This document shows positions 55,380-64,000 of a stretch of DNA of 64,000 nucleotides, piece by piece; positions within the stretch are counted from its first letter, which is position 1, and every line of letters starts with the position of its first letter. The position numbers were made by a program, and so were the translations under genes. A model generated the notes under the pieces. It did not search any database, had not been told where the DNA came from, and worked only from the letters and a program-made list of their open reading frames with translations. The stretch is from assembly GCF_045679555.1 (NCBI RefSeq), contig NC_092120.1:6691074-6755073 (forward strand), written 5' to 3'. The stretch is from Salvelinus alpinus (Eukaryota > Chordata > Actinopteri > Salmoniformes > Salmonidae).

Positions 55380-56325
55380 CTGTTATTGTGAAGTGGAAAC
55401 GTCTAGGAGCAACAACAGCTCAGTGGTAGGCCACACAAGCTCACTGAACGGAACCTCATAATGCTGAAGCGCGTAGCGCGTAAAAATCGACTGTCCTCGG
55501 TTGCAACACTCACTACCAAGTTCCATACTGCCTCTGGAAGCAATGTCAGCACAAGAACTGTTCGTCGGGAGCTTCATGAAATGGGTTTCCATGGCCGAGC
55601 AGTTGCACACAAGCCTAAGATCACCATGCACAATGCCAAGCATCGGATGGAGTGGTGTAAAGCTCACTGTCATTGGACTCTGGAGCAGTGGAAACGCGTT
55701 CTCTGGAGTGATGAATCATGCTTCACCATCTGGCAGTCCGACGGAAGAATCTGGGTTTGGCGGATGCCAGGATAACGCTACCTGCCCGAATGCATAGTCC
55801 CAACTGTAAAGTTTGATGGATGTTGAATAATAGTCTGGGGCTGTTTTTCATGGTTCGGGCCCCTTAGTTCCAGTGAAGGGAAGTCTTAACACTACAGCGT
55901 ACAATGACATTCTAGATGACACTGTGCTTCCAACTTTGTGGCAAAGTTTCAGCATGACAATGCCCCGTGCACTAAGCGAGGTCCATACAGAAAAGGTTTG
56001 TCGAGATTGACGTGGAAGAACCTGACTGGCCTGCACAGAACCCTGACCTTAACTCCATCGAACACGTTTGGGATGAATTTGAACGCCGACTGCGAGCCAG
56101 GTCTAATCGCCCAACATCAGTGCCCAACCTCACTAATAATCTTGTGGCTGAATGGAAGCAAGTCCCTGCAGCAATGTTCCAACATCTAGTGGAAAGCCTT
56201 CCCAGAAGAGTGGATGCTGATGGTTCAGCGAAGGGGGGACCAACTCCAAATGAATGCCCATGATTTTGGAATGAGATGTTCAGCAAGTGGGTGTCCACAT
56301 ATACTTTTGGCTATAAAGTTACATC
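55380..56325 (+). mobile_element. Tc1-like element of a third family, 5' end lost
   Basis: Transposase pieces in several frames: NRLSSVATLTTKFHTASGSN, VLWSDESCFTIWQSDGRIWV, then [20 protein letters not shown]. The end is gtccacatatacttttggct. Stops and frameshifts make it dead. In CDCP1 intron 6. Confidence 0.88.
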
Positions 56326-56399
56326 TTTAATAAATTGTTTTATATAAAAGTAGTACTGTAACTGCAAATATGTTATTCTCCCCCTGATGTACACACAAG

Positions 56400-56580
56400 A
56401 GATACATCGTCACGGTATGCCCAAAGCAAGGAGTACCGACTCTCCTGGCCACCCCTAGTTGGCCTGTGGGTCCTACTACACTGTGTCCTAGATCGTCGAT
56501 GTCCCCTCCAAGCTGGAAGCCCACCTCATGTTCGACAACATCAGCCAGCCCAAGTGCAGCAACCGCCACACGGGCATCAG
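56400..56580 (+). pseudogene. cdcp1: CDCP1 exon 7, two frame changes and a TAG
   Basis: YIVTVCPKQGVPTLLATPSW PVG (frame from 56403) then SYYTVS, stop (56489-56491), IVDVPSKLEAHLMFDNISQP in the frame required at the exon end. The family has SW at the TAG. Total length fits its phases, so the two indels cancel. The donor gtaaaa is weak. Confidence 0.82.
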
Positions 56581-56761
56581 GTAAAACCAGAAGAGGATGG
56601 GGTACCCCTCTGAGACGTCCTCTCTAGGTTTTTTCATTCTAGGGAGTTTTTCTTGGTCACTGTGGTCCTGCTTCTTCCTTGCTTGGTCTTGGGGTCCAGG
56701 CCGGATTACTGTAAAGCACTTTATGACAAGTGCTGTAAATAAATGAATGTGATTTGATCAG
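56581..56761 (+). mobile_element. LINE tail forming CDCP1 intron 7
   Basis: The whole 181-base intron resembles an L2-type 3' tail: tctctaggttttttcattct, ctagggagtttttcttgg, then tgctgtaaataaatgaatgt gatttgat, ending in cag as the splice acceptor. Confidence 0.7.
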
Positions 56762-56928
56762 GGTGCAGATCCTGGGCTCCCTGGAGGAGATGTACAGCCG
56801 GCGGGAGGACGAGGAGGCAGGCAGGAAGATCACTGTCTCAGAGAGCTTCTACCTCAAAATGTCCAACTGTATGCCTGAGAGAGGAGACTTCAGCGTGCTC
56901 ACACAGATCACACTGCACAAGGACAAGA
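56762..56928 (+). pseudogene. cdcp1: CDCP1 exon 8
   Basis: Reads VQILGSLEEMYSRREDEEAG RKITVSESFYLKMSNCMPER and ends LTQITLHKDK. Matches the juxtamembrane extracellular part (...WVNISNC...). Donor gtgagt; 167 bases fit phase 2 to phase 1. Intact. Confidence 0.9.
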
Positions 56929-57126
56929 GTGAGTGACAGACCGTGTGGAGCATTCATCATGATAAGCAGTGTTGTTCTATCTCCTCTCACTCCCTTCTTC
57001 CTCTGGCCCTCTCCATAGGTTGTTTGTTTAAAGTGAATTTGAAATTGCAGTGAAAATCTAACGCTCCATGTTTCTCAGCATTTCTCTATACCATTCTGAA
57101 ATTTTGTTCATTCTGGTCTTACTACA

Positions 57127-59208
57127 CTGAGTATACCAAACATTAGGAACACCATCCTAATATTGAGTTGCACCCCCCCATTTTGCCCTCAGAACAAACT
57201 GAATTCATTGGAGCTTGAACTCGCTCATTAGGTAGGATTAGGCAGCTGCCTATGGCGACAGATTGACGAGGGTGGCATTTTCTGAGGTAAACTGACCATT
57301 TTATGAGCTAAACTGACCAAACAATTACCATTTTTCTCAACCAGTGGCATATGGGATTTTTAGGTGAGCGTTGATGCCACCCTGTGATAAGCAGTGCCCA
57401 CTTTGCTTGTCCATTCCCAGTGAGTTTCTCCAGGGTTCTTTTGGAACCCTGGAGGCTCTGCATCATCATTCCGTCAAAAAAATTATCTGACATGAGTCAT
57501 GTAGCAGATATAGGATATGGTAGAAAGAGTATGTGGCCTTTTCTGTAGCCTACAGACTGGAGAGAAAATGTATGATAATGTAATGTGACGGACACTTTTT
57601 ACATCATGCAGGTATCTCCCATCAAATAGCCTAACCTAAATGGCTCTCAATCAACAACAAAAATGCGCTGTAATGTTAATTAACAACATATCCTAAAAAC
57701 AGGACAGGTCAAAGTTAAATGGACAATATGAAATGGACAATCACAACTGTTTTCCAGGAGTTTCAACCCATTGTCGTGATCAGTGGTTTCAAGTTTGTAT
57801 CCCTCCATTTTTGACAAGCTGATCATAGCGAAAAAGTACTTTTGCATTTCACGCTGATATTCAGAGCTTGCATAGCCAAATTGATTAGTCACAGGAATCC
57901 GTACTAATAAAGCCAATGCAACGGCCTGTTTTACAAACAGTGGGCCTAGTACATGGATGGGAATTCATCAAATTCCATTGGGGGCCACATGGTAGGCTAC
58001 ACCCCAGTAAGCACGAGCCGCTGTCTTTTGGAAGTCTTTTTTTTGGTCCTGTCGTCCTTTTTTGTGTTTTACAAACGGTAGGCTTACCACAGATGGGCAT
58101 TCATAGAATTCAATTTCAGGCAACACCTCAGTGAGCATGGAAGCACGGACCAGCGCCTTTTGGGTGTCATTTTTTGTTGCAGTCTTTAAAAAAAAAAAAA
58201 AAACACTTACTGGGAGTATTCTAGTTTTGCGGCAGCAACATTTTTTGGTCTCGCCTAGGGCGTGTGGTGGAATTATTCTAATCAAAGGAGAGACTTTTAG
58301 ATTTCTTCAAACAAATTTAACTTTATTATTTAATTAGTGCAGTAATGGAGTTGGTCAGTAACCACCCTGGAGGTGATCCCTGAGAACTCAACCAGCGGGA
58401 CTAAGCCACAGCATTTCATAGAAAAGTCCATCCACCTGGATGTTTATGACAAATCACAGATGAGAGAATTTATACAAAGGTACATTGTGCTCTCATGCAA
58501 CAGACATCACGATTACATCGCAACAGGTTTCTGTCTCAAGGTCGTTTACTGCTTGTTTATACAGAAATACTAATGTAACATAGACACCAGGTCATTCCCT
58601 CAAATGATTAAGTTCAGTGTTCATCTGCCATATGGGAGAGAAAAAGGAGATTGGGTCTCCCTGGCACCGACAGACAGGCACACAGACACTAATCATGGAA
58701 TGGAATGTCTTATTACCAAGCCATCGTAAATATACTGTCAGCGTTAAAATCTCAGCGGCTCCTCTCAGACTCAAGAGTTCTAAGAACACTATTCTGTTGC
58801 CTATTAGATATGACAGTCTGAATGTACTAATATAGGGATACATTCTAATATAAAAGTAATGTGATTAAGATGTTGTAATTCTACGACAGGCGGCAAGGAC
58901 CGGCCCTGGTTGAGTCAAGTTGGCTGGATGTCCTTTGGGTGGTGGACCATTCTTGACAAACAGGGAAATTGTTGAGCGTGAAAACCCCAAGCAGCGTTGC
59001 AGTTCTTGACACAAACCGATGTGCCTGGCACCTACTACCATACCATGTTCTTGCCCAAGGCTTAAAAATCCTTCTTTAACCTGTCTTGCCCCCTTCATCT
59101 ATACTGATTGAAGTGGATTTAACAAGTGACATCAATAAGGGATCATAGCTGTCACCTGGATTCACCTGGTCAGTCTGTCATGGATTGTTCCTAATGTTTT
59201 GTATAATA
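57127..59208. mobile_element. Split dispersed element interrupted by about 1.7 kb
   Basis: 57127-57195 (gagtataccaaacattagga, then ttgcacccccc) and 58890-59208 (gttggctggatgtcctttgg ... cctggtcagtctgtcatgg ... gttcctaatgttttgtata) are the two parts of one Tc1-like salmonid element with aaacattaggaac ends. The insert between them is of unknown type; inside it 57923-57979 and 58064-58120 are diverged direct copies (ttttacaaac-gt...gg-catt/ggaattcat). Confidence 0.65.
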
Positions 59209-59304
59209 AGTGTTATCAGCCTCCGGATTTGAAACATTATTATGTGAGTGGGTTGATAATGGGATATCAGTGAATACTGACCTGTGTGTGTTCCTGTTCC
59301 TAAG

Positions 59305-59392
59305 ACCTGCTTCTGACCAGCATTCTGAGTGCGGTGGCAGCTCTGCTGGTTCTCATGGTGGTTGTGTTGGCTGTGGTTTGTGTGGTGATCAA
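59305..59392 (+). pseudogene. cdcp1: CDCP1 exon 9: transmembrane segment
   Basis: Reads NLLLTSILSAVAALLVLMVV then VLAVVCVVIK, one hydrophobic helix. Acceptor gttcctaag, donor gtaagt; 88 bases, phases fit. A possible start of the cytoplasmic tail (basic aagaaaaagaag, then VAGAYSKTTTSALAEEC in another frame) is at 59450-59524, but is short and uncertain. Confidence 0.9.
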
Positions 59393-59524
59393 GTAAGTGA
59401 GCTACCTTTTCTCTAGCCATTCATGATAAATGTTGGGATGGTTTCTCAGACAGATTCATCTCCAAGAAAAAGAAGTAGCAGGAGCGTATTCCAAAACAAC
59501 CACAAGTGCTCTTGCAGAGGAATG

Positions 59525-60110
59525 TTAATGCAAAAGCAAAAATTATAACCACAACTAGGGGCTAAGGACACCCTGATGAAGGCCTAAACCAATACGCGTT
59601 GGTGTATTTTAATGTTTTAGCCCACATTGAAGGCTTTTTAACTTTCAAAGTGTCTGGACTTAGATTTTTTTATGCCACTTAGCACATATTTGTGGATATA
59701 ATTTTTCCTTTTAAAATAGAGATTAATATCAATTGAAAGTGCTTTTTAGTCCAGGATTAGGCTTAATCTTTGTCTGAGAAACCAGCCTTTTGAGTAGATA
59801 TGGTAACTATGCATTAGAAGGTACACTCTCCTTTCAATAGTTTATTTGATATAAAAAAAGAAATTTCCGTATACACAGACTGCATTGGGCCTCACTCAGG
59901 CTTCCTTTACTAGGATATGGAACTGGAGCATTTTATCAGAGTGATTTCTTCAGCAAAAACTGCTGTAGTGTTTTAATGAAGTTTGATTACGACAATATAG
60001 GCTACTTCTCTCTCACGTTCACATTGTTTTTACAATTTCAAAATAAAAAAGACTGCTTGTAAAGGCTCAGGCTGCAGGTCATAGGCCCAGGTCAGGGCAG
60101 TCTTCAATTT
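59525..60110. other. Intergenic, CDCP1 to zinc-finger gene
   Basis: No convincing CDCP1 tail exon and no named repeat; likely includes the 3' UTR of the zinc-finger gene at its right side. Confidence 0.55.
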
Positions 60111-62177
60111 TCAATACTGATCAAGAGTACTGGTGTGAGTCCTCATATGCAATGTCAGACCCTGGCGAGTATCGAAACGTTCCTTACACCCAAGACAGCG
60201 ATACAGTTTCAGTTTGTGATTTCTCATATGCTCTTCCAGCAAAACCTCCTCATTCTCTGTGAAACATATACCACAGATGTAACAAGAAAGTGATCCTGTA
60301 CTTGCAACATGAAAATGTAGATGTTCTTTCAAACTTTCTACAGACTCAAAGGTTCTTCCGCAGATACCACACCGAGATAGCTGTCTATGTCTATGGGCAT
60401 GAATCACTAGACGTCATCGTGATAAAAGGTTTTGCACATATTCTACAATGACGAACAGCATTACTGGGGATAGGGGATTTCAAATGGGACAACTCTGTGG
60501 ATTCTCTGACATTAGTACAGGCATGGAAGCTTGGTCCAACTTCTGTCTGTGTTCTCTTTGACTTGAGTGGAGGTTCTTCACTCTCCATCCAATCAACACT
60601 TTCACCACTCTCACTCTGAGTTTCAGACCAGTCTGAATTGACTGCAGATGGGGGCTGAGAGTCACTGTTATTGACATTTTCTGTTTTAATCTGTTCAATT
60701 TGCATTGTGGTGCTGGGTAGCTCATCCCTGTCTGTGTTTACTTCACGTTGGGTTAAAATTTGGTAATGATGTGAGGACTGACTTGGGTTCTGATTACAGT
60801 CACCTTTTACTCTGGCAGTAGATATGAAGGCTTCTGTATCAGCAGAATCATCAGTATAATCAGTATCATAATCCATCGCTTGAAGCTGCTCTCGTCTCTG
60901 ACTGATGACCCATAGTTCCTCCTGTTCCTCTTTAATCTGGGAAGGGTCCTCCTGCCCCAGACCGGGACTACACTCCTGCTGCTCAGGAGAAACCTCTTCA
61001 GAGATGGAGAGAGTGAGCTGCTGGAGGTCTGTGGGGAAAAAGAGCATGATATATTTAGCTAGTACATTCTAATGCTGAGATGCTGGCTTACAAGAAATGT
61101 GTTCTAGCCAGATGTAACTTTTGAGCTACATAGTAACCACATTTCCAGACAGTTTTATGCAAGTCATATCATATATATAACACGATAGCTGTGATGGAAA
61201 CTGGAAGTTTCGGTACAGTTGTATAAATGCCTACAGATAATTTGTTCGTTCGACATAGTGTGATATTTTTGTGTCGGTAAAATAAGTGATGCGAGAAAAG
61301 GCGATGCAAACACTTTAATGCGCAAATATTGATATAATAAACATCACATCTATGTAAATTTGGAGTCACGAGATTATATGGTGTATGGTCGTCTATGACT
61401 CGTGAAACCATGCAGTTTATTAGGCAACAGATGAAATAAATTATGAATTTCACAGGGTGGTGTATAATATCGAAGATCTTATTCTGATGACGGATGCTTG
61501 ACAAATAAAAATATTCTCTCTATTTTTCATAATAATCTCATGTAGACTATATGAACTGTTGGCTAGAACACACGTGCCAAGACCAAAGTAGGCACATTTG
61601 CTATTTAACATGACAATGTTTGTGACGAAACTATTGGTAGAGTTGAAAATGTGATGGAAACATATAGAACTTTTGATTTGTATTCGGTACATGAAACCTT
61701 AAACTAAAAAGTACATTATATGCACTACGTCGCCACACACTCCGTTTGGTGGAAACGCTACTGGTGGGGAAAAATCGAATTTTCTTCATGCGGATTTTTG
61801 AATGAAAAACGCATGAAAATCTGTCTCCAATTGAATTAAATTTTTGCTAATTTAAATGACCAACATGCATTAGGTATCTGTAAAAAATGATGGTTGTTAC
61901 GGGCTTAGCTAATAAGTAACATACCTTCTAGTCTCTGTAACTTTATTTCTGGTTTAAGAACGACATCCAGCAGCCTCTGTAGCCGGGCGTTCTCTTTTTC
62001 CGAACGGGACATTTTTTCCTGGTACTCTGCTACCGTTCGGTCTTTCTCCTCTTTTGAACGGCATAATTGTTGCTGGTACTCTGCTATCGTTGTTTCAACT
62101 GCCCCGAATAGCTCGTCGACAGCCGCTTTTAATCGCCTGTTAAGCAACATTCTCAATGATTTTATGTTAGGCAACAT
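60111..62177 (-). pseudogene. C2H2 zinc-finger gene, two exons, frameshift in finger 1
   Basis: Fish-type gene, probably a DNA-binding nuclear factor. Exon 1 (61925-62177) encodes MLPNIKSLRMLLNRRLKAAV and a coiled-coil of repeated SKEEKDRTVAEYQEK units. Exon 2 (60111-61028) encodes an acidic stretch with the familiar EEVSPEQQECSPGLGQEDPS and IKEEQEELW, then about four fingers: CRICAKPFITMT (broken), CGICGRTF...HLHFH, CYICGICF...HMRNH (14 instead of 12 residues between Cys and His) and CLGCKERF...HMRTH. Intron donor gtatgt and acceptor ttccccacag join in phase. At about 60405-60412 the frame changes by one, inside finger 1. It could be a sequencing error; if real, the protein would lack fingers 2-4. 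Not identified by name. Confidence 0.8.
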
Positions 62178-62281
62178 TTTTGTTAGTTATCTAGCTGAGT
62201 AGCTGCTAGCAAGTGTTGTTTTTCCTGTTCCACGCGCTCTTTTTCGAAACACATGTTTACACTATCACCACCTGCTGGAGT

Positions 62282-62345
62282 GGAGTGCTGTGGAGATAAC
62301 CAGGTAGGCCAGTTGAGAACAAGTTCTCATTTACAACTGCGACCT
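62282..62345. mobile_element. Short dispersed repeat cut by the Harbinger element
   Basis: ggtaggccagttgagaacaa gttctcatttacaactgcgacc is part of a common fish element; its second half is missing because another element starts at about 62346. Confidence 0.55.
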
Positions 62346-62989
62346 GGGGCCTGTTGCACAAAAGTAGAATTAAGACATCCGGGATAAATGACTCAGCTGA
62401 GCTCAATGAAGCCAAAACATGTGCGTCCAGGCTTAATTGGTTGCACAAAGACCAAGCCAGGATGAGCAGACACGGATTCATTAAGCCAGGTGAAACCAAT
62501 CCTGGATAGGTGCGCGCTCACGGCTCACTCAAATAGACCCCGCCACAGATCACAGATTAACTGATTTACCATGGCAACTAGAGCCGCGTACTTTTCCCCG
62601 TCGGAAGCACAAATCCTCATGGAGGCATACGAGGAGGTAAAAGATATAATTAAGAAGAAAGGCAACACCGCCACAGTGATAAAGCAAAGAGAAAAAGCGT
62701 GGCAAAGTATTGCAGACCGCCTGAATGCGTAAGTAGTGCACAATTACACACTCACCGCTCCGCTGAAACATCACAATTACAATTCAAATATTTAATTCAC
62801 ATCTCCAAAAATGCAGTGGTACTGTAATTATGAAACGGTTAAATTTTTAATTGAAATGCACTGCAGATATGAGTGAAATTGTGTAAAGTAACTCCATCAC
62901 ACTGTATAAAGCTATGATAAATTTTTTGATATTTTTACTGAAAACAAGACAAAAATACCAAGTAATTTTTTGCAGTGTGACTCCATTAA

Positions 62990-63033
<44 letters not shown>

Positions 63034-64000
63034 TAAACATGAACGGGCCAAAACGGACATGGCAGCAGGTCAAAATCAAATACAAGAACATTCTGCAGAA
63101 TGGTATGGTCCCTGACTAATATTTAACAAAGCACAAGCATATATTGTACCCAGAAGGTGCCTGCTCACACATTGTCTGTACTGTTTTAGCAGTGAAAAAG
63201 AATACCCACAGACAAGGCACGGGTGGTGGGTCACCAAAGGCTGACCTTACCCCAGCAGAGGACATGGCCTTGGAGCTAAATAAAGGCAGGCCCGTCTTAG
63301 AGGGGATCCCTGGAGGGAAAGAGACGAGCATAGGTTCCTCCCAAGATGCCACCCGCTTCATTCAAGGTATGTCCTTCCATCTCTACATGGGATACAACCA
63401 CATTCATATTGAATCAATTTGGACTGTCTGACTTTGGTTTACCTATTGCCTTGCAGTGTCTGGCAGCACTGTGTTCCTGTTAGAGCCACCAGCACAAGCA
63501 CCAGACGATGCTGATCCAGTGAGTACTCCATCAAAGGCATACTGTAGGCCTGGCATGTCTTGTCTACTAGCTTCAATATGAATCCGATTAAATGTGATAG
63601 GGTGAAGGCCCCAGTGCAGCAGCAACAGCACATGATGGAGACGATGATGAGGAGGAGACCATCTCTCTGGATTCCAGAAGGCATGAGGTATCATGTTAAG
63701 ACTGTGAAAGTACTATTTACTCTACAATGGTGAGGAGTCCTCATCAAAATCAAAAAATCTAATTTCTTTTACAGGACCCAGATGCTATACAGTGGGAAAA
63801 CCAGCCTGGCAACATAGTGCGTATTAATAAAAGGACACCACATCCTGCCAAATTCCAGCTGCGCTAATTGTATTGTGTTCACAGAGCTCACAAGCTATCA
63901 GAAAGTTGTATGGCAACCACCTCAGGCGCCAAATAGAACTGGCAGACATAGACATTCAGTACAAGAAGAAAAAGATGGAAAATCTTGCACTGGAGTCCGA
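62346..64000 (+). mobile_element. PIF/Harbinger-type element, left end; continues past window
   Basis: Begins ggcctgttgcacaaaagtag, which I take as the terminal inverted repeat; the subterminal part repeats ttgcacaaagaccaagccag, a similar motif. It contains the Myb-like accessory gene listed next. The DDE transposase and the right end must lie beyond 64000. Confidence 0.6.
62571..64000 (+). CDS. Harbinger Myb/SANT-like protein, seven exons, 3' cut by window edge
   Basis: ATG at 62571: MATRAAYFSPSEAQILMEAY then IKKKGNTATVIKQREKAWQS IADRLNA, a Myb/SANT-like trihelix, continued by NGPKRTWQQVKIKYKNILQN. Exons: 62571-62728, 63032-63102, 63190-63366, 63457-63518, 63601-63687, 63775-63816, 63885-64000. 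All junctions are GT-AG and keep one open frame, with an acidic middle (HDGDDDEEETISLD) and a basic helix at the end (IRKLYGNHLRRQIELADIDI QYKKKKMENL). In PIF/Harbinger elements a Myb-like protein helps bring the transposase to the nucleus and DNA; fish also have domesticated relatives (NAIF1- and TSNARE1-like). A (TG)n at 62990-63029 lies just before the exon 2 acceptor. No lesion seen. Confidence 0.82.

Noticed and set aside
59450..59524. Cytoplasmic tail exon of CDCP1
   Set aside because: Basic run and a GAYS motif are suggestive, but it is in the wrong frame, short, and lacks the tyrosine-rich tail; mentioned only as a possibility.

Overview
This window is vertebrate nuclear DNA, most likely from a salmonid fish. 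The reasons are the Sleeping Beauty-type Tc1 elements, several further Tc1 families, L2-like LINE tails, tRNA-derived SINEs, hAT elements with an 8-bp target duplication, LTRs with 5-bp target duplications, long (GT)n arrays, and a fish-type leucine-zipper plus C2H2 zinc-finger gene. There are no operons, ribosome binding sites or CRISPR arrays.

The gene order is LARS2 (minus), TMEM158 (plus), CDCP1 (plus), then a zinc-finger gene (minus) and a PIF/Harbinger Myb-like gene (plus, cut by the right edge). LARS2-TMEM158-CDCP1, with these relative strands, matches human 3p21.3, so this is a conserved syntenic block.

Layout. About 1-28.1 kb is the 5' half of LARS2 (mitochondrial leucyl-tRNA synthetase). 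Ten coding exons were found, plus a probable non-coding first exon; the 3' exons lie beyond the left edge. Its introns hold two Tc1 elements, two hAT copies with nested insertions, an L2 LINE end and many microsatellites. About 28.1-40.9 kb is intergenic and full of repeats: two palindromic fold-back elements, an LTR element with paired LTRs, two solo LTRs and three satellite or microsatellite arrays. TMEM158 is one intact exon at 40975-41670. CDCP1 spans 46.1-59.4 kb in nine recognisable exons, with Tc1 and LINE insertions in its introns. The zinc-finger gene is at 60.1-62.2 kb and the Harbinger gene at 62.6-64 kb.

The main result is that both genes flanking TMEM158 look dead. LARS2 has an in-frame TGA, a +1 and a -2 frameshift, and I cannot find the exon that should follow the HIGH-motif exon. 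CDCP1 has two in-frame TGA, one TAG and about four frameshifts. TMEM158 between them is uninterrupted. This is what one expects of a duplicated locus (the salmonid-specific genome duplication) where one copy is being lost gene by gene. A poor consensus sequence is the main alternative. A second theme is transposon sequence lying directly against splice sites: a truncated Tc1 abuts the CDCP1 exon 5 acceptor, and a LINE tail makes up nearly all of CDCP1 intron 7.
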